A stretch of 64,000 nucleotides of DNA from Acidobacteriota bacterium (lineage in GTDB: Bacteria > Acidobacteriota > Terriglobia > Terriglobales > Acidobacteriaceae): the NCBI GenBank assembly GCA_016196065.1, contig JACPYL010000010.1, positions 310,001 to 374,000 of the forward strand, read 5' to 3'. Within the stretch, counting starts at the first letter, position 1. Each line of letters begins with the position of its first letter. Both the position numbers and the translations under genes were made by a program. Below the pieces are notes generated by a model. It did not search any database, was not told where the DNA came from, and was given only the letters and a program-made list of their open reading frames with translations. Shown here piece by piece: positions 43,180 to 52,303 of this stretch.

Positions 43180-44337
43180 GTGACCGAAAAACCCCATCCC
43201 GAGGCGCACCAAACTGCGAAAGCCTCCCTTCCTGAGTTCGTCGGCTATTTCCTCTGGCTTGGCACGGTGGGATTTGGCGGTCCGATCGCGCTCGCCGGGC
43301 ACATGCAACAGGATCTCGTCGACAAACGCGGATGGGTCAGCAAAGAGGACTACGTTGAAGGCCTCGCCCTCGCGCAGTTGGCCCCCGGTCCGCTGGCGGC
43401 GCAACTCGCCATTTACCTTGGCTACCTCCGGGCCGGAATCATCGGAGCCACAGCGGTCGGTATCGCATTCGTACTGCCGTCGTTCCTGATGGTGCTGGCG
43501 CTTTCGGCTGCGTATGTCCGCTTTGGGGGCTTGCCATGGATGCAGGGGATGTTCTACGGCATCGGCGCGGCCGTGATTGGCATCATTGCCCGCTCCGCGG
43601 TCAAACTCACCAAGCTGACGCTGGGCAAAGATAAATTGCTGTGGGGGATTTTTGCGGTCCTGGCGATTTCGACCGCGTGGACGTCCCGCGAAATCATTTG
43701 GCTCTTTCTGCTAGGTGGGGTGGTCGCACTACTGGTCAAAGCTCGTCCTACCCGCGTCCAAACTGGAAAGATTTCGGCGGTGCTGCTGGCGCCGATGTCG
43801 TTCAGTTTCGGGAGTAGCCCGCTACTGCAGATATTTCTCTACTTCGCAAAGGCTGGAATGTTCGTATTCGGCAGCGGGCTCGCCGTTGTGCCGTTTCTGT
43901 ATGGCGGAGTTGTCCAGGGACATCACTGGCTCACCGACCATCAGTTTGTGGATGCCGTAGCCGTGGCCATGATTACACCCGGCCCAGTCGTGATCACGGT
44001 CGCCTTCATTGGTTATCTGGTGGCCGGGGTTGCGGGAGCGACCGCATCCGCTCTCGGAATCTTTCTGCCGGTTTATCTGGTCGTGATCGTGCTGGCGCCC
44101 TCGTACAAACGCTGGGCGAAGAATCCTCAATTGAATGCGTTCGTTCGTGGAGTGACAGCCGCCGCGACCGGAGCGATCGCTGGCGCGGTCATCGTGCTCG
44201 CGAGGCGTTCGGTCTACGACTGGCCGACAATTCTGATTTGCGCCGTCAGCCTGGCAGTTCTGTTTCGCTGGAAGGTTCCGGAGCCGATTCTGATCGCCGT
44301 TGCCGCAGTGGCAGGACTACTGCTGCGGTCTGCGTAA
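43180..44337 (+). CDS. chrA: Chromate transporter ChrA
   Basis: 385 residues from the GTG at 43180 (GAGG about 12 bases upstream). Two homologous halves, each with a chromate-transport domain: FLWLGTVGFGGPIALAGHMQ and EGLALAQLAPGPLAAQLAIY in the first, FAKAGMFVFGSGLAVVPFLY and DAVAVAMITPGPVVITVAFI in the second. About 10-12 membrane helices. It is the long, two-domain CHR type that exports chromate. Chromate as substrate is a family inference. It converges on the NtrC-type regulator gene. Confidence 0.93.
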   Translation: MTEKPHPEAHQTAKASLPEFVGYFLWLGTVGFGGPIALAGHMQQDLVDKRGWVSKEDYVEGLALAQLAPGPLAAQLAIYLGYLRAGIIGATAVGIAFVLPSFLMVLALSAAYVRFGGLPWMQGMFYGIGAAVIGIIARSAVKLTKLTLGKDKLLWGIFAVLAISTAWTSREIIWLFLLGGVVALLVKARPTRVQTGKISAVLLAPMSFSFGSSPLLQIFLYFAKAGMFVFGSGLAVVPFLYGGVVQGHHWLTDHQFVDAVAVAMITPGPVVITVAFIGYLVAGVAGATASALGIFLPVYLVVIVLAPSYKRWAKNPQLNAFVRGVTAAATGAIAGAVIVLARRSVYDWPTILICAVSLAVLFRWKVPEPILIAVAAVAGLLLRSA

Positions 44338-44360
44338 CACGCGCGTGTGACCGTGATCGC

Positions 44361-45803
44361 TTAGTCGCGGTGGTTGTTCTTCTTCTTGATCTCGATATTC
44401 AACCGCTTGATTTTCTGGTTCAGCGTGGACAGTGGAACGTGGAACCGCTCGGCGGCTTCGGTCTGATTCCAACCGCATTTTTCCAGCATGTCCATGATGA
44501 TGCGGCGTTCGCAGTCTTCCATGATGTCGAACAGGGAAGCTGTCGGATCCGTATCCATCACGGGTACTGGAGTACCGCGCCCAGCGATGTGGTCGGGCAG
44601 CAGATCGCCTGTGATATCCGTGCCCGAAGACAGCACTACGGCGCGCTCCACGACGTTTTCAAGTTCGCGAACATTGCCCGGCCAGGAATACGTCACCAGC
44701 GGGCGCAGAGCGTCGGTAGTCACGTGGCGTCGGGGACGCTCGTTCTCTTCCGAATACTTCTTGAGGAAGTGATCAACCAGCAGAGGAATGTCCTCACGTC
44801 GTTGGCGCAATGGCGGCAGGTCGATGGTGATCACGTTGAGGCGATAGAACAGATCTTCGCGGAACCGGCCGTCACGAACCATCTGCCGCAGATCGACGTT
44901 GGTAGCGGCGATGATGCGCACGTCCACTTGCATCTCTTGCGTGCCGCCCAGATGCATGAACCTGCGATCCTGAAGAACGCGCAGGATCTTGCTCTGCGTG
45001 TCCATGGTCATGGTGCCAATTTCATCGAGGAAGAGGGTGCCGCGATCCGCGACTTCGAAGAGGCCTTTTTTGGACGCGATGGCGCTGGTGAATGCACCTT
45101 TGACGTGCCCAAACAAATTCGATTCGAGCAGGTCTGCCGGCATGGAACCGGTATTCACCGGAACAAAGGGCCGGTCGCGGCGAGCCGAATGAAGATGCAG
45201 CGCCTTGGCGATCAGTTCCTTGCCTGTCCCGCTTTCGCCTTGCAAAAGAATCGTGGAGCGGCTGGGTGCCACCTGGGCTACGAGATCGAAAATCTTGAGC
45301 ATGGGCTCGCTCTTGCCCACGATGTTGTCGAAGTCGTAGCGCTGCTTCAGTGCGCGCTTGAGTTGAACGTTTTCTTCTTCCGCGCGCTGCCGGGCAACCG
45401 CGGCGCGAACATCGGCCAATAGCTTTTCGTTGTCCCAGGGCTTCTGGATGAAGTTGGTGGCGCCACTTTGCATCGCCCGCACGGCGTTCTCAACGGTGCC
45501 GTAGGCGGTGATCATGATTACGGGCTGCAGCGGATTCAGCATGTGAATCTCGCCCAGCAAGTCCATGCCGTTTCGGTCAGGCAAAGCGAGATCGAGCAGG
45601 ACGATGTCGAAGGTACGATCACCCAGCATGGCCATGCCCTCGCGGCCGGTCGCCGCGGTGGCCACGGTGTAACCTTCGAGTTGCAGAAGGGTTTCCAACG
45701 ACTCCCGAATTTCGGCTTCGTCATCAATCACCAGCACGCGGCCGAGGTTCTCGGGCAGCGTTTCTGGCGGCATCCGGCGCGAAATAACCGCAGCTTCAGA
45801 CAT
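44361..45803 (-). CDS. NtrC-family sigma-54 response regulator
   Basis: 480 residues. Receiver domain (about 20-135): VLVIDDEAEIRESLETLL, phospho-acceptor in IVLLDLALPDRNGMDLL, MITAYGTVENAVRA and IQKPWDNEKL. AAA+ domain: GESGTGKELIAKALH (Walker A), NLFGHVKGAFTSA (the GAFTGA loop that touches sigma-54, here with Ser for Gly), LFLDEIGTM and the R-finger region. C-terminal Fis-like helix-turn-helix (WNQTEAAERFHVPLSTLNQK). It overlaps the upstream kinase gene by eight bases, so the pair is co-translated. It activates sigma-54 promoters; targets are unknown. Confidence 0.95.
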   Translation of the reverse strand: MSEAAVISRRMPPETLPENLGRVLVIDDEAEIRESLETLLQLEGYTVATAATGREGMAMLGDRTFDIVLLDLALPDRNGMDLLGEIHMLNPLQPVIMITAYGTVENAVRAMQSGATNFIQKPWDNEKLLADVRAAVARQRAEEENVQLKRALKQRYDFDNIVGKSEPMLKIFDLVAQVAPSRSTILLQGESGTGKELIAKALHLHSARRDRPFVPVNTGSMPADLLESNLFGHVKGAFTSAIASKKGLFEVADRGTLFLDEIGTMTMDTQSKILRVLQDRRFMHLGGTQEMQVDVRIIAATNVDLRQMVRDGRFREDLFYRLNVITIDLPPLRQRREDIPLLVDHFLKKYSEENERPRRHVTTDALRPLVTYSWPGNVRELENVVERAVVLSSGTDITGDLLPDHIAGRGTPVPVMDTDPTASLFDIMEDCERRIIMDMLEKCGWNQTEAAERFHVPLSTLNQKIKRLNIEIKKKNNHRD

Positions 45804-48690
45804 GGACGGCCTTCCTGATCAGGGGGAAATCAAGCGTGAAGGTTGTGCCTTCGCCAGGACGGCTCTCTACCCGGATGTTGCCAGCGTGCTCCTGGATGAT
45901 GCCGTAGGTGACGGAGAGTCCCAAGCCGGTGCCGCGATTCTGGCCTTCGGCGGGCGCCGTTTTGGTCGTAAAAAATGGATCGTAGATGCGTTGAATGTGT
46001 TCCTGTGCGATACCGCTACCCGTATCCGATACGCGTACGCTGACGGACTCGCCGTTCTGCGTGCTTAAGCGCAATGTTCCGCCGCCGTTCATCGCATCCT
46101 TGGCATTCAGGAACAGGTTCAGGAAAACCTGCTGCAGGCGGCCGGGATTTCCGAGGATCGCGGGGATCTCGTCTTCGAGATTCCGTTCGACAGTGACTTG
46201 CGCCACTTTGAATTGATGTTCCAGCAGCGCCAGCGTGTCATCGATCACCTTGTTCACATTGACTTCCGTGAACTCAGTGCCGGTCGTGCGAGAGAAATTC
46301 AGCAGGTTGTTGACGATTTCGGATGCGCGGAAGGTTTGCTTGATGATCTTGTCGAGCACGCCTGCCTTCGGAGCATCCGACTGCAACTGCTTCGCGAGCA
46401 TCTGCGTGTACGACGAAATCACTGCCAGCGGCGTATTGACTTCGTGGGCCACACCTGCGGCCAGCAATCCGATCGACGATAGCTTGTCCGCCTGCGACAG
46501 CTGGGCTTCCAGTTCCATGCGCTGGGTGATGTCGTCCATGATCACCAGGCGTCCGACGACGTGAAACTTGCGCGTGACCAGAGGTGCAATCGCGACGTTC
46601 ACGGTTCGCCACTCCCCGGTCGGAGTGCCCATGCGGAACTTGTACAGGTTGTGAATGCCAGGATTCTGCCGGACGCGGTAGAACTCTTCCACAAATGCCG
46701 CCGGAAAGACTTCACTTAACGAGCGTCCTACAGCCTGCCAGCGCGGAAGCGCGTACATCACTTCCATCTGCGAATTCCAGGACTCGACTCGGTCCTGTAG
46801 ATCCACTGCCAGCACGCCCACATTGATGGACTCGACGATGTTTTCGTTGAAGTCCTTCAGGCGTTCGTACTCGGCGACTTTTTGCTCCAGCGATGCGTAC
46901 AGCCGGCCATTCTGAATCGCGATACCGATATATCCCGCCAGCGTTTCCAACAGTTCGACGTCTTCGCTGGAAAGGAAATCGCCGTCCATGGTTTTGCCAA
47001 GTCCCAAAAACGCAATGGTCTTCTGCTGCGCATGGCAGGGAATGTAATAGTTGAGATCGAGGCGTCCGATTGCTTCCTGCGCTGCCGGGCTCTCGCGCGG
47101 CAACTGGTGCGTGTTTTCGAAGAAGATGTGTCCCGCAACATCCTCGATGCGAGTCTTTGCCAGGAACGAGAGATCGATGCCCGTGAGGTGCGACAGTCCA
47201 AACGACTTGGCGAGTTCAAAGCGAGAAGAGTCGCTGTTAGCCAGGAAAATCGCGACTCGGTCGACCATTAGCGTCCGCGCCAGGCGATCCACGACCGATG
47301 CCAGCATCTTGTCGATATCGGTTTCCGAACTCATCTCGCGCCCAAACTCGATCAGCGTGCGCCGATAGTCGTAGCGCGTGCGGTAGAAGAACTGGTCGAG
47401 CTTGTCCTGAATCCATTTTCGGACCGGATCGAACAACAGCGCCGTAACAACAACCGCCAACATCAAGCCATACGGTCCAGAGCTGGGGACCCGAGCGTGG
47501 ACCAGTTCCGCAATCGCCGCTACGCCTGCGAAATAGGCTCCGACAATTGCGGCCGCAGCCAGCGTGTAGGCCATGCCGCGCTTGAAGATCAGATCCACAT
47601 CCATCAACCGGTAGCGGAAGATGGCGTAGCCGAATGTCAGCGGAAGCAATCCCAGGGACAGGACCGAGACCTTCATCCCCGTGGAGGGCATCGCGCCGAA
47701 GAGGTACGGCAGGACATAAAGTAGCGTGAACGGCGTAATCGCGAGGACTGTGCCGCGCGTAATCCACTTCAACTGCTGGCGCAGGATGGGGGTCGTGGCG
47801 CGCTGGTAGCTATCCACGAGCACGGCGGCTGCGGCGACAAACAGCAGGGTGGAATATCCCCAATGCATCTGGTCCAGATGCCAGCGCAGCCGTTCACTTG
47901 CCTGCAGGTAGCGCAAAGACAGAAGTTGAATTCCCAGCAGAATCAAACCGGGGAAATACAACAGACGCACCGACCACGGATATCGGCCGACGAAGCCACG
48001 GCGCTCTGGAAACGTCAGAGCAAAATGCAGGAACAAGGCCGGCTGAAGCAGCCACGCGACTTCGTTACACCAGTACACCGACCAGTCAAATTCGTTGAAC
48101 TTACCGGTGTAGTGGAAAGAATAGAAAATGAACGACACCAGGCAGAAAATGTAGAAGTGAGTGGAACCTACTGCTGTCCAGCGCCGGAGAAGAACATAAA
48201 GGCCAATCCCGAGGTAGATCAGCGCGATCAACCGGAGCCAGTCATTCATCGACCGTTCGGCGGGAGCCAGCACGAGTTCAACATCCACCGGAACCTGGCC
48301 GCGAATCAGCGAGTAGGTTGCTTTGGACCAGACGCCGGAATAGAAACGCTGGCGGGAAAGACTGGCTAAAGAGTTGACCTGGCGTCCATTGACGCTCTGC
48401 ACAATATCGCCGGTGCGAATGCCCGCTCGGGCTGCTGGGCCTTCGGGATCGAGCCGATCCGCGACAAGTTGCCCCTTCTTCTCGATCCACCAGGCTCCGT
48501 CATCGGGAACCGTGAAGGAGCGTTCGACTTTGTAGTTGTAAGTCGCGAAGACGATTGCCGCCACAGTGAGGATCACCAGGATGCTAGCGGTAACGCGTGT
48601 CTGAAGTTCCCGGTTCATGGGCTGGAGCGGTGGCGCGGCAGCGAGTCCCGAAATTCGCTTCCATTCACTCTTTAGCAACTTGTCTGCCAC
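45796..48690 (-). CDS. PDZ-containing membrane histidine kinase
   Basis: 964 residues from the GTG at 48690, chosen because AAGGAG lies nine bases upstream; TTG at 48711 is in frame but precedes that site. Order: first membrane helix, a periplasmic PDZ-like domain (ADRLDPEGPAARAGIRTGDI), eight or so further helices (about 155-420), a GAF-like cytosolic domain (about 440-610), a PAS domain (about 640-745), then HisKA with H in GVAHEVNTPLAV, and an HATPase (NLFLNAKDAMNGGG, DTGSGI, GTGLGLS). All kinase motifs are present. It probably senses an envelope or membrane signal and phosphorylates the NtrC-type regulator encoded next, with which it overlaps by eight bases. Confidence 0.92.
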   Translation of the reverse strand: MADKLLKSEWKRISGLAAAPPLQPMNRELQTRVTASILVILTVAAIVFATYNYKVERSFTVPDDGAWWIEKKGQLVADRLDPEGPAARAGIRTGDIVQSVNGRQVNSLASLSRQRFYSGVWSKATYSLIRGQVPVDVELVLAPAERSMNDWLRLIALIYLGIGLYVLLRRWTAVGSTHFYIFCLVSFIFYSFHYTGKFNEFDWSVYWCNEVAWLLQPALFLHFALTFPERRGFVGRYPWSVRLLYFPGLILLGIQLLSLRYLQASERLRWHLDQMHWGYSTLLFVAAAAVLVDSYQRATTPILRQQLKWITRGTVLAITPFTLLYVLPYLFGAMPSTGMKVSVLSLGLLPLTFGYAIFRYRLMDVDLIFKRGMAYTLAAAAIVGAYFAGVAAIAELVHARVPSSGPYGLMLAVVVTALLFDPVRKWIQDKLDQFFYRTRYDYRRTLIEFGREMSSETDIDKMLASVVDRLARTLMVDRVAIFLANSDSSRFELAKSFGLSHLTGIDLSFLAKTRIEDVAGHIFFENTHQLPRESPAAQEAIGRLDLNYYIPCHAQQKTIAFLGLGKTMDGDFLSSEDVELLETLAGYIGIAIQNGRLYASLEQKVAEYERLKDFNENIVESINVGVLAVDLQDRVESWNSQMEVMYALPRWQAVGRSLSEVFPAAFVEEFYRVRQNPGIHNLYKFRMGTPTGEWRTVNVAIAPLVTRKFHVVGRLVIMDDITQRMELEAQLSQADKLSSIGLLAAGVAHEVNTPLAVISSYTQMLAKQLQSDAPKAGVLDKIIKQTFRASEIVNNLLNFSRTTGTEFTEVNVNKVIDDTLALLEHQFKVAQVTVERNLEDEIPAILGNPGRLQQVFLNLFLNAKDAMNGGGTLRLSTQNGESVSVRVSDTGSGIAQEHIQRIYDPFFTTKTAPAEGQNRGTGLGLSVTYGIIQEHAGNIRVESRPGEGTTFTLDFPLIRKAVHV

Positions 48691-48711
48691 GACCTGTGAC
48701 TCCTTGTACAA

Positions 48712-49048
48712 ATAAGTCGCTGCCCCAGAACAACTTCCACAATTATAGAGATGAAACCCATAGTCAGCTATGGTTTATGGGATCGTAACTCCTGTTTTTA
48801 ATAGCTCAATTTTGGGGAAATGTGGCTAACTATCTGCAAAAAAAGGGGCTCCTGTATGCCTGGAAGGGGGGCGTGCGAGGTAGGGTGGCGGGAAAGCGGA
48901 GCGTGTGGATGTCTTAAAACGGCCGATGGGCCAGGAGCCTCCAAGAATCGTTCCTAAAAACTCGGTCAGAAATGGAAGGGTACGGAAATTTTCCCCGAAT
49001 TCCCGCACCCTTCCATGCTCACTCGCCGCTGACTTGCGGCGAGCAAAG
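48712..49048. other. Intergenic region with two hairpins upstream of the kinase gene
   Basis: A 10-bp inverted repeat ATGGAAGGGT/ACCCTTCCAT (48972-48981 with 49007-49016) and an 8-bp hairpin CTCGCCGC/GCGGCGAG (49022-49029 with 49036-49043) lie on either side of a few bases. On the minus strand they directly follow the small ORF at 49049-49162; a T-run (GAGTTTTTAGG) comes after the larger hairpin. They may terminate or attenuate the small transcript before the kinase gene. No other gene is seen. Confidence 0.55.
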
Positions 49049-49162
49049 TCACTTGCGAGGCGGGCGCAGTCTTGCGCGCATGTTTTCTGCCCGGCTTCCC
49101 GGAATTTCGTCGACAATGTCAACGTCCGGCGTCACTGGCACGATCCGCTTCGCATTTTTCAT
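49049..49162 (-). CDS. Candidate small ORF (37 residues)
   Basis: ATG at 49162 with GGAG nine bases upstream, 37 codons and a TGA stop at 49049. The product begins MKNAKRIVPV and ends LRPPRK; it is basic at both ends with an acidic middle (PDVDIVDEIPG). It has no membrane helix or signal peptide. The ribosome site and the hairpins just downstream are the support; no family is recognised. It could also be a leader peptide for the downstream two-component operon, or chance. Confidence 0.35.
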   Translation of the reverse strand: MKNAKRIVPVTPDVDIVDEIPGSRAENMRARLRPPRK

Positions 49163-49385
49163 AAATCGTTTCTCCGTTGTGAAAATCGGGAGTCTCGGTG
49201 AAGAACTTCTTGATCAGTTCCTCACAAAGTGAAACGATCTTGAACCGGATCGAGAGAAACGTCCATGGAGCCGGTCTGAAGCCGTCTGAATTGATCTGAA
49301 GAAGGCGCGGGGCGGCTTCAAAACGAAGTTTGGGAGGAAATTCCCGGACGAATGCTTTATTCGACGATACGTTTTGTGGCGCCGT

Positions 49386-49398
49386 GTCACTATGTGAC
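49386..49398. promoter_or_regulatory. Short inverted repeat GTCAC-TAT-GTGAC
   Basis: A symmetric 5-bp repeat with a three-base centre, about 60 bases before the winged-helix gene at 49458. The half-sites are in the opposite order to the CRP-like sites near 10 and 18 kb, so it is not another copy. Possibly an operator. Confidence 0.3.
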
Positions 49399-49457
49399 TT
49401 AGCTATGCTTGAACGTAACGCGCCCGTAGCAATTTTTTCTTAAACTGGCCAACTCAA

Positions 49458-49928
49458 ATGGGGGCATTTTCTGTGCCTGAAAAGAAAGTCCGGTTTGACG
49501 ATTTCGTGCTCGATTTTGGCCGTTTCCAATTGTCTCGCGATGGCAGTCCAATCAAGTTGGAAGGATTGCCTCTGCAGTTGCTGATGTTCCTGGTGGATCA
49601 TCAGGGAAAACTGGTGACGCGTGACGAGATCGCCGACGTGCTCTGGGGCAAGGACGTTTTTGTCGACGTCGAGCAGGGCATTAATACTGCCATCAGAAAA
49701 GTGCGCCAGGCGCTGGACGACAATTCCGGCCAGCCACAATATCTCCAGACTGTCGTCGGACATGGCTACCGATTCGTCGCCCACACTCGCGCGGAGTGCG
49801 AAGAGGATGTGGTGTCCACAGGCAGCGTGTCCGCCGAGGAGTTGGGACGGGCCATTATGAGCGCTGCTGGCCTGGACCCTGAAGATCCGCTCGGGATACA
49901 GAAGGCGGAACCCGAGGGCGAAGCCTGA
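49458..49928 (+). CDS. Stand-alone winged-helix (CadC/ToxR-type) regulator
   Basis: 156 residues. Residues ~10-110 form an OmpR-type winged helix as in CadC/ToxR: VRFDDFVLDFGRFQLSRDG, KLVTRDEIADVLWGKDVFVD, INTAIRKVRQAL, and the wing YLQTVVGHGYRFV. The rest (110-156) is an acidic tail. Acidobacterial versions are normally fused to propeller or TPR domains through a membrane helix; here neither is present, so it is a minimal, probably cytosolic, DNA-binding protein. It lies 48 bases before the aminotransferase gene on the same strand. Confidence 0.8.
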   Translation: MGAFSVPEKKVRFDDFVLDFGRFQLSRDGSPIKLEGLPLQLLMFLVDHQGKLVTRDEIADVLWGKDVFVDVEQGINTAIRKVRQALDDNSGQPQYLQTVVGHGYRFVAHTRAECEEDVVSTGSVSAEELGRAIMSAAGLDPEDPLGIQKAEPEGEA

Positions 49929-49976
49929 CCCGTTTGCGGGGAACACGCCGCGGCCTTCTCGTTTTACAATTCAGAT

Positions 49977-51203
49977 ATGTCCCGCCTGGAACAAATCATC
50001 GACCTTGAGAAGCGCTGCCTTCTTCCAACCTATAACCGTTATCCCGTGGCCCTGGAAAAAGGGAAGGGAGTTTTTCTCTACGACTTCGAGGGCAAGAAGT
50101 ATCTCGATTTCGTATCCGGCCTGGGTGTCAATGCGCTCGGCCACGCCCATCCACGGATCGTGAAGACCATCCGCGAGCAGGCCGCGCGCGTGATTCACAT
50201 CTCGAATCTCTACTACAACGAATACCAGGGCCAACTCGCCGAGCGTCTCACGAAACTCTCGGGACTCGACCGTGTCTTTTTCTCGAACAGCGGCACCGAG
50301 GCAATCGAGGGCTCGATCAAACTGGCGCGTCTGGCCGGCCACCGTGCTGGCGGCGATGCCAAGTGCCGGCTGGTGGGCCTGGAAGGCTCGTATCATGGCC
50401 GCACTTTTGGGGCGATGTCGGTTACAGGACAGGATAAATATCGCGCTGGATTTGAGCCCCTGCTCGATGACGTCACTTTCGTTCCGCAGAACAACATCGA
50501 AGCCCTGCGCGCCGCCATCAATGATCAGACTTGTGCGATCGTGCTGGAACCAATCTTCGGTGAGGGCGGCGTCCTGGAATGTTCGGTGGAATTCCTGCGC
50601 GAGTGCAGGACACTCTGTGATCGGCATCAGGCCGCGCTCATCTTCGACGAGATCCAATGTGGTCTTGGCCGCACCGGTAATCTGTTCGCGTTCCAGACGT
50701 TTGGAGTCACTCCCGACATCGTCGCTATCGCGAAGCCGATCGCGGCTGGGTTGCCGTTGGGCGCGTTTATCGCGCGCGAAAATTTCGCGACCGCAATTTC
50801 TGCGGGACAACACGGCACCACGTTTGGCGGCGGCCCTCTGGCATGCCGCGTCGGACTTGAATATCTGGCGATTGTGGAAGAAGAGAAGTTGCTTGAGAAC
50901 GTCAACCGGGTTGGCGGATACCTTCAGCAGCAGCTTCGGATGCTGGTGGAAAAATATGCGGCTGCACAATCCGTACGCGGACGGGGATTTATTCAGGGCA
51001 TCGTGCTGGACATCCCGGCGCGTCCGTTCGTCGAGCAAGGCCTCGCCGAAGGCGTGCTCTTCAACGCGACGCAGGATACGGTCCTGCGGTTCCTGCCACC
51101 GTTCATGCTGGAAGAGAAGCACGTCGACAAGGGAATCCGGGTGCTGAAAAAACTTCTGGGCAGGAAAAGAAAAAAAGTCCAGACCGTCGCCCCGGCAGCG
51201 TAA
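49977..51203 (+). CDS. argD: Class III aminotransferase, ArgD-like
   Basis: 408 residues. PLP-dependent class III transaminase. Marks: FVSGLGVNALGHAHP, FFSNSGTEAIEGSIKLAR, GLEGSYHGRTFGAMSVTG, IFDEIQCGLGRTGNLFA and the PLP lysine region IAIAKPIAAGLPLGAF. Closest by eye to acetylornithine/succinyldiaminopimelate aminotransferases (arginine and lysine synthesis); related members use ornithine or GABA, so the substrate is inferred. The C-terminus has a Lys/Arg-rich tail (LGRKRKKVQ) not usual for ArgD. No other arginine genes are adjacent. A perfect hairpin follows the stop. Confidence 0.8.
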   Translation: MSRLEQIIDLEKRCLLPTYNRYPVALEKGKGVFLYDFEGKKYLDFVSGLGVNALGHAHPRIVKTIREQAARVIHISNLYYNEYQGQLAERLTKLSGLDRVFFSNSGTEAIEGSIKLARLAGHRAGGDAKCRLVGLEGSYHGRTFGAMSVTGQDKYRAGFEPLLDDVTFVPQNNIEALRAAINDQTCAIVLEPIFGEGGVLECSVEFLRECRTLCDRHQAALIFDEIQCGLGRTGNLFAFQTFGVTPDIVAIAKPIAAGLPLGAFIARENFATAISAGQHGTTFGGGPLACRVGLEYLAIVEEEKLLENVNRVGGYLQQQLRMLVEKYAAAQSVRGRGFIQGIVLDIPARPFVEQGLAEGVLFNATQDTVLRFLPPFMLEEKHVDKGIRVLKKLLGRKRKKVQTVAPAA

Positions 51204-51227
51204 AGCCGAAGCCTAACCAAAACAAAT

Positions 51228-51257
51228 GGGGGAACTGATTAGGCTCAGTTCCCCCTT
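51228..51257 (+). terminator. Hairpin terminator after aminotransferase gene
   Basis: GGGGGAACTGA (51228-51238) pairs perfectly with TCAGTTCCCCC (51245-51255) over a six-base loop, 25 bases after the stop. Only TT follows on the plus strand; on the minus strand a T-rich tract follows. Termination is likely but not textbook. Confidence 0.6.
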
Positions 51258-51311
51258 CCAGAAGCGACAGAGGCGTTATCACATAGATAGACTCCGATCG
51301 CGAGGTTTGAG

Positions 51312-52238
51312 TTGCCCACCGAAGAGCCAAAGATCAAAGAAAAAATGATCCAGGAGCATCTGGGTTCCTCCGACTCGGAGGCCCGTAGCCCGGTGTGGGA
51401 AGAGCGGTGGGCGACCTTGCCTGTCGGTCGGATGCGCTACCTACAGGCGGGCACGGGACGAGCGCTGATCCTCATTCATGGGCTGATGGGGTACTCGTTT
51501 TCGTGGAGATTTTCGATTCCTGCTCTAGCCTCTCACGCCACGGTTTATGCGGTAGACAATCTTGGGGCGGGATTCTCCAAGTCTCCGGACGGGTTGGATT
51601 GCTCGATGCGCGCGTCTGCCGAACGCATCCTGCAATTTGTGGACGCTCTCGACATCACCGATTTCGATCTACTGGGTACATCGCACGGAGGAGCGGTTGC
51701 GATGATGACCGCTGCCTTGTCGGCAGAACGCGGCGATGATCGGCTCAAGCGACTGGTGCTGGTGGCGCCTGTGAATCCGTGGTCCAGGCACGGCCGTCTC
51801 CTCGCCCCCTTCATCGGAGGAAGAGTCGGCTCCTTCCTGTTTCAGAACACTGTTGCCCGTTGGCGCTTCTTGGATTACCTGTGGCTGCGCCGCATGTTCG
51901 GCGATGGATCGAAAATTCCACCTGACTCGATTGCAGGGTATCGCCGGCCAGTTGTCGAGAATCACGGTTTTCGGCATGGCCAGAATATCGTCCGAACGTG
52001 GCTGGGGGATCTCGCCGACCTGGAGTTAGCAATTTCGAAGATTCGTCACTATCCTACTTTGCTGATGTGGGGCACGCGGGATCGCGCTGTGTCATTTCGA
52101 TCCGCGAAACGACTTGAAGAATGCTTCAGCAATTGCCGGCTCGTCGCATTCAAAGGCGTTGGTCATTTGCCGTATGAAGAGGCTGCGGAGGATTTCAACC
52201 GGGCACTGCTGGAATTTCTTGAAGAGAAGCCGATCTGA
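51312..52238 (+). CDS. Alpha/beta hydrolase
   Basis: 308 residues from the TTG at 51312, which has GAGG a few bases upstream; an ATG at 51345 is also possible. Alpha/beta-hydrolase fold: oxyanion loop LIHGLMGYSFSW, nucleophile elbow GTSHGGAVAM, acid Asp probably in MWGTRDRAVS, and catalytic His in GVGHLPYEEA. The cap region (about 185-235) is basic and aromatic (ARWRFLDYLWLRRMFG). It is probably a cytosolic esterase or C-C hydrolase; the substrate is unknown. A non-coding repeat element lies immediately downstream. Confidence 0.88.
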   Translation: MPTEEPKIKEKMIQEHLGSSDSEARSPVWEERWATLPVGRMRYLQAGTGRALILIHGLMGYSFSWRFSIPALASHATVYAVDNLGAGFSKSPDGLDCSMRASAERILQFVDALDITDFDLLGTSHGGAVAMMTAALSAERGDDRLKRLVLVAPVNPWSRHGRLLAPFIGGRVGSFLFQNTVARWRFLDYLWLRRMFGDGSKIPPDSIAGYRRPVVENHGFRHGQNIVRTWLGDLADLELAISKIRHYPTLLMWGTRDRAVSFRSAKRLEECFSNCRLVAFKGVGHLPYEEAAEDFNRALLEFLEEKPI

Positions 52239-52303
52239 GGACTCCGCACCTCCGTTCTCGTCTCACAATTTGTCTCCCTGCACAAATCCCAACAAGAATT
52301 GTC

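Noticed and set aside
44238-45422. 394-codon plus-strand frame opposite the NtrC-type gene
   Set aside because: A high-GC antisense shadow with no domain and no start signal.
49971-51122. 383-codon minus-strand frame opposite the aminotransferase gene
   Set aside because: Antisense shadow of a gene whose family motifs are unambiguous.
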